Assembly (NCBI GenBank): GCA_024742415.1
Contig: JANSYN010000003.1
Coordinates: 301,048-365,047, forward strand
Reading direction: 5' to 3'
DNA length: 64,000 nucleotides
From: Gammaproteobacteria bacterium
Lineage (GTDB): Bacteria; Pseudomonadota; Gammaproteobacteria; Pseudomonadales; Halieaceae
Shown: piece by piece, positions 30,057 to 39,441 of the stretch
Numbering within the stretch: position 1 is the stretch's first letter
Layout: each line of letters opens with the position of its first letter
The notes under the pieces: model-generated
Told to the model about the DNA's origin: nothing
The model's database searches: none
The model's input: only the letters and a program-made list of their open reading frames with translations
Position numbers and translations under genes: made by a program

Positions 30057-31511
30057 TTACCGGGCGCGTTGGGGCTTGAGTAGCGCCCAGGTTTGCAGCA
30101 GGGAGCTGCGATCAATAAAAAACATCAACGCCAGATACACCGCAGCACCCGTTCCTGCCAGTATCAACAGGCGCAGGCCCGCGCTGAACGCGTCGTGCAC
30201 GTAATCCCCCAGGTACAGCACTACCACGTACATCAGTACCCCGGCGATCACCGGCTTGCGCAGCTCTCCCAGATACTCCACCACGCTGATTCCCGCCGCA
30301 TTGCATGAGCGCCAGGCGGTTATCAAAAAAACCAGTGGATAAGCCGCCAACCAGGCGTAGGCCATGCCCAGCGCACCTGCCCACAGGGCCCCGGCTGCGA
30401 ATGCCAGCGGCATGATGATGGCGGCAATCGCGTAATTGATGGCGCTGACACGGGGCTGCCCAATGCCCCACAGCAGGGGCGGAAACACATTGCTGAGCAA
30501 CTTGAACGGCATGACCAGCCCCAGCAATTGCAGCAAGGGGGCAACGGGCATCCACTTTTCGCCCAGAAGTACAGCCACGATAGGATCAGCCGCGCAGGAT
30601 AGTCCAAAAAACACCGGCACGGCGGCAATCGATAGCAATCGCGTTGCCGTTAGCAGGTAGGGGCGCACTGCTGCGGCATCCTCACGAGAATGCACGCGTG
30701 AGAACGCGGGCAGCGCTACTGCGTTGAGCAATCCGGCAAGTTTCTGTATCGGCAAGGACGCCAGTTGCGCGGCTACGGCATAGAACCCCAGCGCGTGCTG
30801 GCCCAGTAGCTTGCCGCCAATAAACTTGTCGGATTCACTGAACAGGTACCACAAGCCCCGGTCGGTAGACACGAACGCTCCGAACGAAAAATGTGCAGAC
30901 ATGTTGCCAAAGGAGAAACTCGGCCACACCAGCGCACGCGCAATCATGTTCAGGCCGATAACGCGAGACGCCGTAGTGGCGAGCATGCCCCACACCAGCG
31001 CCCACACGCCATAGCCCAGCAAGGCCAGTACAAGCGTCACCAGGCTGCCCAGGACCAGGGTGACAAAGTCCACCACCGAACGCCGGGCAAAATCGATCTC
31101 GCGCTCCAGCTGCGCCTGCGGCAGCGTTTCAAAAATCAGCAGCAGAAACTGTACCGACAGCACGCGGACGACGGCGCTCAACGACGGTTCATCAAAAAAA
31201 GCGGCCGCTAGCGGAGCGCCCATAAACAACAGGCCAAAGCAGGCGCAATTGGCAAGTATTACTACACCGAAGATCTGCCGGCGGGTGTGCTCCTGTAAAT
31301 CTTTCTGCTGGATAAGAATGGCATCCAGCCCCAGGGTGTTGAGCAGGAACAGGAATGACACCAGCACCGTGGCCATCGCCATAAGGCCGTAATCCCCCGG
31401 AGTGAGCATCCGTATCACCAAAATAGTGATCGCCCAGGAAAACGCCTGCCCGAGAAAACGAGCCGCCGCACTCCAGCGCAGGGCAGAAAGGACTTTTTCG
31501 CGTAGTTCCAT
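30057..31511 (-). CDS. Lipopolysaccharide biosynthesis protein / oligosaccharide flippase (Wzx/WzxC-like)
   Basis: Polytopic sequence with RMLTPGDYGLMAMATVLVSFLFLLNTLGL and FYAVAAQLASLPIQKLAG. Confidence 0.9.
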   Translation of the reverse strand: MELREKVLSALRWSAAARFLGQAFSWAITILVIRMLTPGDYGLMAMATVLVSFLFLLNTLGLDAILIQQKDLQEHTRRQIFGVVILANCACFGLLFMGAPLAAAFFDEPSLSAVVRVLSVQFLLLIFETLPQAQLEREIDFARRSVVDFVTLVLGSLVTLVLALLGYGVWALVWGMLATTASRVIGLNMIARALVWPSFSFGNMSAHFSFGAFVSTDRGLWYLFSESDKFIGGKLLGQHALGFYAVAAQLASLPIQKLAGLLNAVALPAFSRVHSREDAAAVRPYLLTATRLLSIAAVPVFFGLSCAADPIVAVLLGEKWMPVAPLLQLLGLVMPFKLLSNVFPPLLWGIGQPRVSAINYAIAAIIMPLAFAAGALWAGALGMAYAWLAAYPLVFLITAWRSCNAAGISVVEYLGELRKPVIAGVLMYVVVLYLGDYVHDAFSAGLRLLILAGTGAAVYLALMFFIDRSSLLQTWALLKPQRAR

Positions 31512-31942
31512 CTCGGGCGTGCCTTGAACCTCTTATTCGGGTGATGTCTTGTGGCGAAAGAGCGCGCCCGTCCCTGCACATCAAGCTGTTTGCCTGCTAC
31601 ACGCCGCCTGCCTGCACAAGAAACGGGTCAGTCAGCGCAAGTACCCTGGGGCACAAATACCCAGGGGCACAAGCAGCCTGGGGCAAAAGCGGCCGGGGGC
31701 AGCAGCGCTAGTGATTGTCAGGGATTTAACCGCCGATTGCATCTGCCCCGCTCGATCGCGCGACGAGCCGCGCTCAGCGCTTGCTGAAACTGTGACACAC
31801 ATCGCCCTCACCGGGCCTGCCAGATGGTTCATCCACAGTCTGCAAGTCAGTGACGCGGCAAGGACCGCGCCAACGCCTGCGGGCAACGATCTCCAGGCAG
31901 CAGCACCACGGCGGCCAACGCCGCTGGCTGGCACCGCGCTGA

Positions 31943-33808
31943 TCAATCGGCGGTGATTGCCAACCCCATGGCCTGCAAGGTGCTGGTGATCTCGTCGAGG
32001 ATCGCCGGGTCGTCAATGGTCGCGGGCATCGACCAGGGTTCGCCATTGGCGATACTGCGCATCGTGGCGCGCAGTATTTTGCCGGAGCGCGTCTTGGGCA
32101 GGCGCTTGACCACGGTACACATCCGGAATGCTGCCACCGGGCCAATGCGTGTGCGCACAGCGCCAATGACCCGCTGTACGACCTCCTCAGCACTGGCCTG
32201 TGCACCGCTGTTGAGAACCAGCAAACCCAGGGGCAACTGCCCCTTCAGCGCATCCTGCACACCGATGACCGCGCACTCGGCCACGTCAGCATCGTCGGCC
32301 AGCACCTCCTCCATCGCGCCGGTAGACAGCCGGTGTCCGGCAACATTGATGACGTCGTCCGTGCGCGACATGACATAGACGTAGCCATTGTCATCTATGT
32401 ACCCGGCATCGCCAGTTTCGTAGAAGCCCGGATAGCGCTCGAAGTACGCTGTGCGATAGCGCTCACTGGCATTCCACAGCCCGGTAAAGGTGCCCGGCGG
32501 CAACGGATTGCGAATCACCAGCGCGCCAATCTCGCCGGGCGCAAGCTCTCGCCCGCTTTCGTCGACAACACACACCTGGTAGCCGGGAACGGCGCGCGCG
32601 GGCGAGCCCGGCACAATCGGCAGTTGCTCAATGCCCAGGCAGTTGGAGCACACCGGCCAGCCGGTTTCGGTTTGCCACCAGTGGTCGATCACCGGCACAC
32701 CGAGCAGATCACCTGCCCAGTGCAGTGTTGCCGGGTCGCAACGCTCGCCCGCCACAAACAGCGCGCGCAGTTGCGATACATCGTATTGCTGCAGCAACCG
32801 GCCCTGCGGGTCCTCCTTGCGGATGGCCCGAAACGCGGTGGGCGCGGCGAACATCACCCTTACCCGGTACTCCTGCAGGATACGCCAGAAGGCGCCGGGA
32901 TCCGGCGTTCCCACGGGCTTTCCCTCGTACATCAGGCTGGTGCAGCCGGCAAACAGCGGCCCGTACACAATATAGGAATGCCCGACCACCCAGCCCACAT
33001 CCGAGGCTGCCCAGAACACGTCGGGCGCGCGCACGTCATAGATATTTGACAGGCTCCAGCGCAGCGCAACGATACTGCCTCCGGTATCGCGCACTACCCC
33101 CTTGGGTTGCCCGGTTGTGCCCGAGGTATACAGAATGTAGAGCGGGTGATTGGCCTCCACCGGAACGCACTCAACAGGCCGCGCATCGCGTATGGCCTCG
33201 TGCCAGTCAACGTCGCGCTCGAGCGCGTCTGCCACCGGAGCCTGCGGGCGATTGAGCACAATGCAATGCCCTGGCTTATGCGCTGCCAGCGCAATCGCCT
33301 CGTCAACCAGTGGCTTGTAGGCAACGATGCGACCGGGCTCAATACCACAGCTGGCGCACACAACGGCGACAGGCCGGGCGTCGTCTATACGCACCGCCAA
33401 CTCGGCACTGGCGAATCCACCAAACACCACCGAGTGCACGGCGCCCAGGCGCGCGCAGGCAAGCATGGCGACGGCCGCCTCGGGCACCATCGGCATGTAA
33501 ATGATCACGCGGTCGCCCTTGCCCACCCCCCGCTGTGCCAGCGCCCCGGCAAAGAGACTGACCTGCTCAAGCAGTTGGGAATACGTAAAGCGCGCTTTGC
33601 TGTTGGTGACCGGACTGTCGTAGATGAGCGCGGTCTGCTCACCGCGGCCCTGCGTGACCTGCAGGTCCAGCGCGTTGTAACAGGCATTGGTCACACCGTC
33701 GGCAAACCAACGGTAGAAAGGCGGGTTCGCGTCATCCAGGATTTGTGTCGGGGGGTGGTACCAGAACACCTGTTGCGCAGCGTCCTGCCACATCTGCAGG
33801 GAATTCAT
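31943..33808 (-). CDS. prpE: Propionyl-CoA synthetase (propionate--CoA ligase)
   Basis: ILYTSGTTGQPKGVVRDTGG, VFWAASDVGWVVGHSYIVYGPL, KTRSGKILRATMRSIANGE. Confidence 0.9.
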   Translation of the reverse strand: MNSLQMWQDAAQQVFWYHPPTQILDDANPPFYRWFADGVTNACYNALDLQVTQGRGEQTALIYDSPVTNSKARFTYSQLLEQVSLFAGALAQRGVGKGDRVIIYMPMVPEAAVAMLACARLGAVHSVVFGGFASAELAVRIDDARPVAVVCASCGIEPGRIVAYKPLVDEAIALAAHKPGHCIVLNRPQAPVADALERDVDWHEAIRDARPVECVPVEANHPLYILYTSGTTGQPKGVVRDTGGSIVALRWSLSNIYDVRAPDVFWAASDVGWVVGHSYIVYGPLFAGCTSLMYEGKPVGTPDPGAFWRILQEYRVRVMFAAPTAFRAIRKEDPQGRLLQQYDVSQLRALFVAGERCDPATLHWAGDLLGVPVIDHWWQTETGWPVCSNCLGIEQLPIVPGSPARAVPGYQVCVVDESGRELAPGEIGALVIRNPLPPGTFTGLWNASERYRTAYFERYPGFYETGDAGYIDDNGYVYVMSRTDDVINVAGHRLSTGAMEEVLADDADVAECAVIGVQDALKGQLPLGLLVLNSGAQASAEEVVQRVIGAVRTRIGPVAAFRMCTVVKRLPKTRSGKILRATMRSIANGEPWSMPATIDDPAILDEITSTLQAMGLAITAD

Positions 33809-34704
33809 CGGTCGTTCTCCGTGCGGCCGTGAGTGGGCGACAGGGGCCGGCTTGCCTGCGGAGCAATAGGCGCCCCACTGTCGCGCTCCTGCACTGCCTG
33901 CTTGAAGCCCACCTCCTCCGCCCGTTGCTTGAACCAGACGCCCTCGGGGCTGTGTCGCGTAATCCCGTCGAACAGTGTCGCCAGCATCTGGGTGTTTTCC
34001 AGGCCCATGGCGTTGTAGGCCTGGTTCACCATCATCTTTTGCATCATCAACTGGTTTTTGGGCACGCCGGCCATGCGCTGTGCCAAGGACAGCACGCGCT
34101 CATCGAGATCAGCCGCAGGCACCGCCTCCAGCACCAGGCCCATCGCGGCAGCTTCAGTACCAGTGACCAGATCGCCCGTGAGCAGCATGCGCTTGGCACG
34201 CTCGGCGCCCAGTCTGTAAACCCACATGGCGGTGGTAGGACAACCCCAGACGCGGGCCGGAGGATAGCCAATCACGGCATCATCGGCCATCACGGCGAGA
34301 TCGCAGCACAGCGCAATATCGCTGCCCCCTGCAACCGCCGGGCCCTGTATCCGTGCAATCGTCGGCTTGTAGCTGCGCCACAACGCCATGAAGTCCTCGG
34401 TATTTTTCTTCATGCCGTAGTAGTCCGTCATTGGGTCCCACGCCGCCGTGCCGGAACCCAACTGTGATCCCGGCTGTTCTCCCGCACGCTCGGCGAAGTC
34501 GATCAGGTCATAACCGCTGCAAAAGGCGCGGCCCTGGCCAGTCAGCACAATCACATGGATGGCATCATCCTGGTTGGCCTGCTCCACCGCGGCACGAATT
34601 TCGGCAGGCATACCCAGTGAAATGGCGTTGAGTCGCTCCGGACGATCAAGCGTAATCGTCGCGATACGACCGGAGGTCTCATAACGTACATCGTGCAATC
34701 TCAT
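33805..34704 (-). CDS. Crotonase/enoyl-CoA hydratase family protein
   Basis: ATITLDRPERLNAISLGM, GRAFCSGYDL, IQGPAVAGGSDIALCCDLAVM; overlaps prpE start by 4 bp. Confidence 0.92.
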   Translation of the reverse strand: MRLHDVRYETSGRIATITLDRPERLNAISLGMPAEIRAAVEQANQDDAIHVIVLTGQGRAFCSGYDLIDFAERAGEQPGSQLGSGTAAWDPMTDYYGMKKNTEDFMALWRSYKPTIARIQGPAVAGGSDIALCCDLAVMADDAVIGYPPARVWGCPTTAMWVYRLGAERAKRMLLTGDLVTGTEAAAMGLVLEAVPAADLDERVLSLAQRMAGVPKNQLMMQKMMVNQAYNAMGLENTQMLATLFDGITRHSPEGVWFKQRAEEVGFKQAVQERDSGAPIAPQASRPLSPTHGRTENDR

Positions 34705-34873
34705 GGGCGGGCTCCAAAGCGGGAATTCGCGCGGGTGATGGGTATGATCATAACGCAAAAATCCCGTAGACTAAGGCCGCCGGACCGCACCGCCCTGCCC
34801 ATGCGCAGCGCTGCGGCCCAAATAGCAGCACAGACTAACAACCGGCCCATCGAATCAGTGAGTGTCACGCCTT

Positions 34874-36130
34874 ATGGAACTTCGCAATACCATCGCCTAT
34901 GCCGAAGAGCAGGCCCTGCTCGACCCCTACGACCTTGCCCTGGAAGACATCGACGTTGCCAATCCCTTTCTGTTTGGCCGTGATGTGCATGGCAAGTGGT
35001 TCAAACGCCTGCGCGACGAGGCGCCCGTGCACTACTGTGCGGACAGCTTTTTCGGACCCTACTGGTCTGTGACCCGCTACGAACACATCATGCAGGTGGA
35101 CACCTCACACCAGATCTACTCGTCGGAACCGGCGATCACCATTCGCGACACCATGGACACCATGCCCCTGCCAATGTTTATCGCTATGGATCGTCCCAAG
35201 CATGACGAACAGCGCAAAGTCGTCAGCCCCGTAACGGGCGCAGAAAACCTGCGTCGTTTTGCGCCCATCATTCGCGAGCGCACCATCGATGTGCTGGACA
35301 GCCTGCCGCTTGGAGAGAGCTTTGACTGGGTAGACAGGGTCTCCATCGAGCTGACCACGCGCATGCTGGCCACGCTGTTTGACTTTCCCTTTGACGAACG
35401 ACGCAAACTGACCTACTGGTCGGACGTTGCGACTGCCATACCCGGCATGGGCCTGATTGAAACAGAACAGGAGCGCCAGGACGTCATGCTGCAGTGCCTG
35501 GCCTACTTTACCGAACTGTGGAATGAGCGCGTAAACACAACGCGCGGCGATGACCTTATTTCCATGCTGGCACACGGTGAGGCCACCAAAAACATGCCAC
35601 CGGAGGAGTACCTGGGCAATTTGATGCTATTGATCGTGGGCGGCAATGACACCACGCGCAGCACCATGACAGCCAGTGTCTACACCATGCACAACAACCC
35701 CGCGGAGTTTGCCAAACTCAAAGCAAATCATGAGTTGATTGACACCATGGTGGCAGAGACCATTCGCTGGCAAACGCCACTGGCCCACATGCGACGCACC
35801 GCCAAGGAAGACACCCAACTGGGTGACCAGTTCATCCGCAAGGGCGACAAAGTCATCATGTGGTATGTGTCTGGCAACCGTGACGAGCGCTTCTTCGACA
35901 ACCCGGATGATTTTATTATCGAGCGCGACAACGTGCGCAAGCATCTGTCATTCGGCTTTGGTATCCATCGCTGCATGGGCAACCGACTGGCTGAATTGCA
36001 ACTGCGGATATTATGGGAAGAGATACTCAAGCGCTTCGAACGCATTGAAGTCGTGCAGGAACCGGACCGTACCATCTCCTCCTTCGTACACGGCTACACC
36101 GGCATGCAGGTGAAGTTACATCCACTGTAG
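34874..36130 (+). CDS. Cytochrome P450, CYP153-like (alkane/fatty acid hydroxylase type)
   Basis: YLGNLMLLIVGGNDTTRSTM, LSFGFGIHRCMGNRLAELQLRILWEEILKRF; start MELRNTIAYAEEQ. Confidence 0.92.
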   Translation: MELRNTIAYAEEQALLDPYDLALEDIDVANPFLFGRDVHGKWFKRLRDEAPVHYCADSFFGPYWSVTRYEHIMQVDTSHQIYSSEPAITIRDTMDTMPLPMFIAMDRPKHDEQRKVVSPVTGAENLRRFAPIIRERTIDVLDSLPLGESFDWVDRVSIELTTRMLATLFDFPFDERRKLTYWSDVATAIPGMGLIETEQERQDVMLQCLAYFTELWNERVNTTRGDDLISMLAHGEATKNMPPEEYLGNLMLLIVGGNDTTRSTMTASVYTMHNNPAEFAKLKANHELIDTMVAETIRWQTPLAHMRRTAKEDTQLGDQFIRKGDKVIMWYVSGNRDERFFDNPDDFIIERDNVRKHLSFGFGIHRCMGNRLAELQLRILWEEILKRFERIEVVQEPDRTISSFVHGYTGMQVKLHPL

Positions 36131-36260
36131 TGCTGGCATGAGTGCTGGCATGAGTGCTGGAATGGGTGCTGGAATGGGTGCTGGAATGAGTGCTGGGATC
36201 AGTAGTGGTGTGAGTGCTGGCATCAGTGCCGGAATCAGTACCGGCATGAGTACCGAGCCC
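36129..36260 (+). repeat. 12-bp tandem repeat (consensus AGTGCTGGMATS), about 11 units
   Basis: Units 36129-36140, 36141-36152 and so on: agtgctggcatg agtgctggcatg agtgctggaatg ggtgctggaatg ...; starts inside the P450 stop codon. Confidence 0.95.
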
Positions 36261-36537
36261 CGTGCCGCACTGTAATGTCCGCTGTGATGAATGCCATGAT
36301 AAGCACCCCCAAGCAGCACCACGCCACTCCCATGCAGTGTCCGTGAGCACTGCCGCTCGACGTTGACAGCGTCGACGCTCATCACCAGCGCAGCGATGCG
36401 CTCTCCAGTGCCACTCGTGGCCTGTGACTCCCTGCAACACCGCTTGCTCGCCCAGACCCAACAGGCGCACTGGGCTGCTGGCAACAAGCTCGCCCGCGCG
36501 CCCTGCTTGCAGGGCACGCGCCAGGTTTTGGAACCGC

Positions 36538-37413
36538 CTACAACTGCGGGATTTCTGCCAGGTCGATGGGTAGTTCGGCACGGCCGATACGCGCGGCGCG
36601 ATCCTGCAACGTCGCCTCGGCTTCCTCAACACGGATCATGATCACGAAGTGCTTGTCGAGAATACCCTGCAGGCAAAATCGCGCCAGTTCATCGAGATCC
36701 TGGAACTCCAGTTCCATGCCAGCCGCCTGCGCGGCCACCTTGAAGTCCTGCACGGTAGGCACAGGGTCGTAGGGCTTCTCACGCGCGAGGTCTTTGGGAC
36801 GATTGCGATCGGTGGTCCAGATACCGGTGTCCAGCAATCCACCTGAAGGATAAAAAATGGACGCACCCAACTGGGTCCCCTCACTTTGTAACTGGGCTGC
36901 CAGACACTCGGTGATAGTTGATACGGCCGCTTTGCTGGACGCGTAAACCGACTGGTATGGCAGCGGAGAAATACCGCCGTCGCCGGAGGAGGTGTTAATC
37001 ACATGGCCCTCTTCGCCACCGGCAATCATGCGTGGCACAAACGCCTGAATGCCGTGGATAACGCCGTGCACGTTGACACCGTGCACCCACTTCCAATCAT
37101 TCACGGTTGTTTCCCAAACGTTGGCCGAGGGGGCGGCAACACCGGCATTGTTAAACAGCAAATGACACACCCCGTGCTGCGCATACACCTTTTCTGCCAG
37201 TGCATCGACCGAGGCCGGGTCAGACACGTCGGTGACCACACCGCTGATTTCACCGGCGCTGGCAAATTCCTCATTGACGCGATCCAGCGCACTTTGCTCT
37301 ACATCGGCGATCACCACTTTGGCACCGGCTGCCAACAATTCCTTGACCAGCGAACGTCCAATACCGCTGGCGCCGCCGGTGACCACTGCTACCTTTCCTG
37401 CGAAATCCTTCAT
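36538..37413 (-). CDS. SDR family oxidoreductase
   Basis: MKDFAGKVAVVTGGASGIGRSLVKEL, LLFNNAGVA, YQSVYASSKAAVSTI. Confidence 0.93.
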   Translation of the reverse strand: MKDFAGKVAVVTGGASGIGRSLVKELLAAGAKVVIADVEQSALDRVNEEFASAGEISGVVTDVSDPASVDALAEKVYAQHGVCHLLFNNAGVAAPSANVWETTVNDWKWVHGVNVHGVIHGIQAFVPRMIAGGEEGHVINTSSGDGGISPLPYQSVYASSKAAVSTITECLAAQLQSEGTQLGASIFYPSGGLLDTGIWTTDRNRPKDLAREKPYDPVPTVQDFKVAAQAAGMELEFQDLDELARFCLQGILDKHFVIMIRVEEAEATLQDRAARIGRAELPIDLAEIPQL

Positions 37414-37558
37414 TGATACCTGTATCCTGTGAATGCGTGGGCTGGGAGTTATGCCACAGTTTTTGTACAGGCTCCACCCCGAACCCCACCGGAAGCGCCC
37501 ACAGGCGTCGCCGGTAGTGCAGAAGGTGGCCAGTGGGATAACATAGTAACCACTGTGC

Positions 37559-37981
37559 ATGCACAAGCGGCGAGCGAACGTGATCCAACAGCTATCCATC
37601 AACGTCAAAGGCCAGGGCCTTTACCCGATCACAACCGCGGTGGCGCCCCTGGTAGCCAATGCCCGGGATGCAGAAGGTCTGTGCACCCTGTTCCTTCGTC
37701 ACACGTCTGCCAGCCTGCTGATACAGGAAAACTACGACGACAGTGCCAGGGTTGACCTGGAAAACTGGCTGAACCGACTGGTCCCTGAAAACGATCCGTT
37801 GTTTACGCACACGCTGGAAGGCCCGGACGACATGCCCTCGCACATTAAGGCCGCACTGACGGCAACCACGCTCAGTATTCCCTTCCAGCGCGGTGAACTC
37901 ATGCTCGGTACCTGGCAGGGTATCTACCTGTGGGAACACCGCCATCACCCAGGTGCCCGCACCCTTGTGGTTCACCTGTGA
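37559..37981 (+). CDS. YjbQ family protein (UPF0047)
   Basis: QGLYPITTAV, CTLFLRHTSASLLIQENYDDSARVDLENWLNRLVPE, GTWQGIYLWEHRHHPGARTLVVHL. Confidence 0.93.
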   Translation: MHKRRANVIQQLSINVKGQGLYPITTAVAPLVANARDAEGLCTLFLRHTSASLLIQENYDDSARVDLENWLNRLVPENDPLFTHTLEGPDDMPSHIKAALTATTLSIPFQRGELMLGTWQGIYLWEHRHHPGARTLVVHL

Positions 37982-39441
37982 GCCAGCCCCCCCCGGGCAC
38001 GCGACCCGACATCGACAGGGCTGCACTGGCGGCGCGGATGACAGCCTGCGTAGGTGCGCACAATGTGCTCAGCGACCGGGAATCGATGCGCCCCTATGAA
38101 TGCGACGCCCTGACCCTGTATCGCGATATGCCGCTGCTGGTGGTGCTGCCTGAGAACGACCAACAGGTGCAGGCCGTGATGCGCTGCTGCAGCGAGTTGC
38201 AGGTACCGGTGGTCGCGCGCGGTGCCGGTACCGGGCTGACCGCCGGTTCCATGCCGCACCCTGAAGGCATACTGCTGAGCCTTGCAAAGCTCGACCGGAT
38301 TGTCCGCATCAGCCCGCAGTCCTGCTCCGCCACGGTACAACCGGGCGTGAGCAACCTGGCGATATCGGCGGCGGCCAGTCGCTACGGACTCTATTACGCA
38401 CCGGACCCTTCCTCCCAGATTGCCTGCAGCATCGGCGGCAATGTCGCCTCGAATTCCGGAGGCGTGCACTGCCTCAAATATGGCCTGACGGTACACAATC
38501 TGTTGTCGATGACCGTGATCACCGCGCAGGGCGAGCGCTTGCAACTGGGTAGTGCGGGCCTGGACAGCCCGGGGCTGGACATGATGGCCATCATGACAGG
38601 CTCTGAAGGTCTGCTCGGCATCGTCACGGAAATCACCGTAAAGCTGTTGCCACAGCCTCCCGCGGCACGCGTGTTGCTCGCAGGGTTTGACAGTATTCGC
38701 GCAGCGGGCGATGCCGTGGGTACCATCATCGCCGCAGGCATTATCCCCGCCGGACTGGAAATGATGGACGCGCTGGCCGTGCAGGCCGCCGAGGACTTCT
38801 GTCAGGCAGGGTACCCGCGCGCCGCCCAGGCGATTTTGCTGTGTGAGGTAGACGGTACCGAGCAGGAGGTAGAACAGCACACTGGCCGCCTGCATGAACT
38901 GCTGCAGCGCGCAGGTGCGAGCAGCCTGCACATTGCGCAAAGTGAAGAGGAGCGCGCGCTTCTGTGGCGTGGCCGCAAGGCTACATTCCCCGCCGTGGGC
39001 AGACTCGCGCCCGATTACTACTGCATGGACGGCACCATTCCGCGCTCCGCAGTCTCCACTGTACTGGAACAGATCGCAGGCTTGTCAAAACACTACGGTT
39101 TACGGGTCGCCAATGTTTTTCATGCCGGCGACGGCAACCTGCATCCCTTGATCCTGTTTGATGCGGGCGATTCAGAGCAGGTGCGCAAGGCGGAGTCCTT
39201 TGGTGCCCGTATACTGGAGCTCTGCGTGGCAGCCGGCGGCTGTATCACCGGTGAGCACGGCGTCGGCCTCGAGAAACTACGCCAGATGCCCGTGCAGTTC
39301 TCGCACGAGGAACTGCTGCAGCTGGAAGACATCAAGGCAGCATTTGATCCGGCACTCAACCTCAACCCCGGCAAGGGCGTTCCGATACTCAAGCGCTGCC
39401 AGGAGTATCGCGCACTACCGGGCCGGCACCAGCATGACTGA
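37978..39441 (+). CDS. glcD: Glycolate oxidase subunit GlcD (FAD-linked oxidase)
   Basis: VVARGAGTGLTAGSMP, NVASNSGGVHCLKYG, ITGEHGVGLEK; GTGA overlap with the preceding gene. Confidence 0.92.
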   Translation: MSQPPPGTRPDIDRAALAARMTACVGAHNVLSDRESMRPYECDALTLYRDMPLLVVLPENDQQVQAVMRCCSELQVPVVARGAGTGLTAGSMPHPEGILLSLAKLDRIVRISPQSCSATVQPGVSNLAISAAASRYGLYYAPDPSSQIACSIGGNVASNSGGVHCLKYGLTVHNLLSMTVITAQGERLQLGSAGLDSPGLDMMAIMTGSEGLLGIVTEITVKLLPQPPAARVLLAGFDSIRAAGDAVGTIIAAGIIPAGLEMMDALAVQAAEDFCQAGYPRAAQAILLCEVDGTEQEVEQHTGRLHELLQRAGASSLHIAQSEEERALLWRGRKATFPAVGRLAPDYYCMDGTIPRSAVSTVLEQIAGLSKHYGLRVANVFHAGDGNLHPLILFDAGDSEQVRKAESFGARILELCVAAGGCITGEHGVGLEKLRQMPVQFSHEELLQLEDIKAAFDPALNLNPGKGVPILKRCQEYRALPGRHQHD

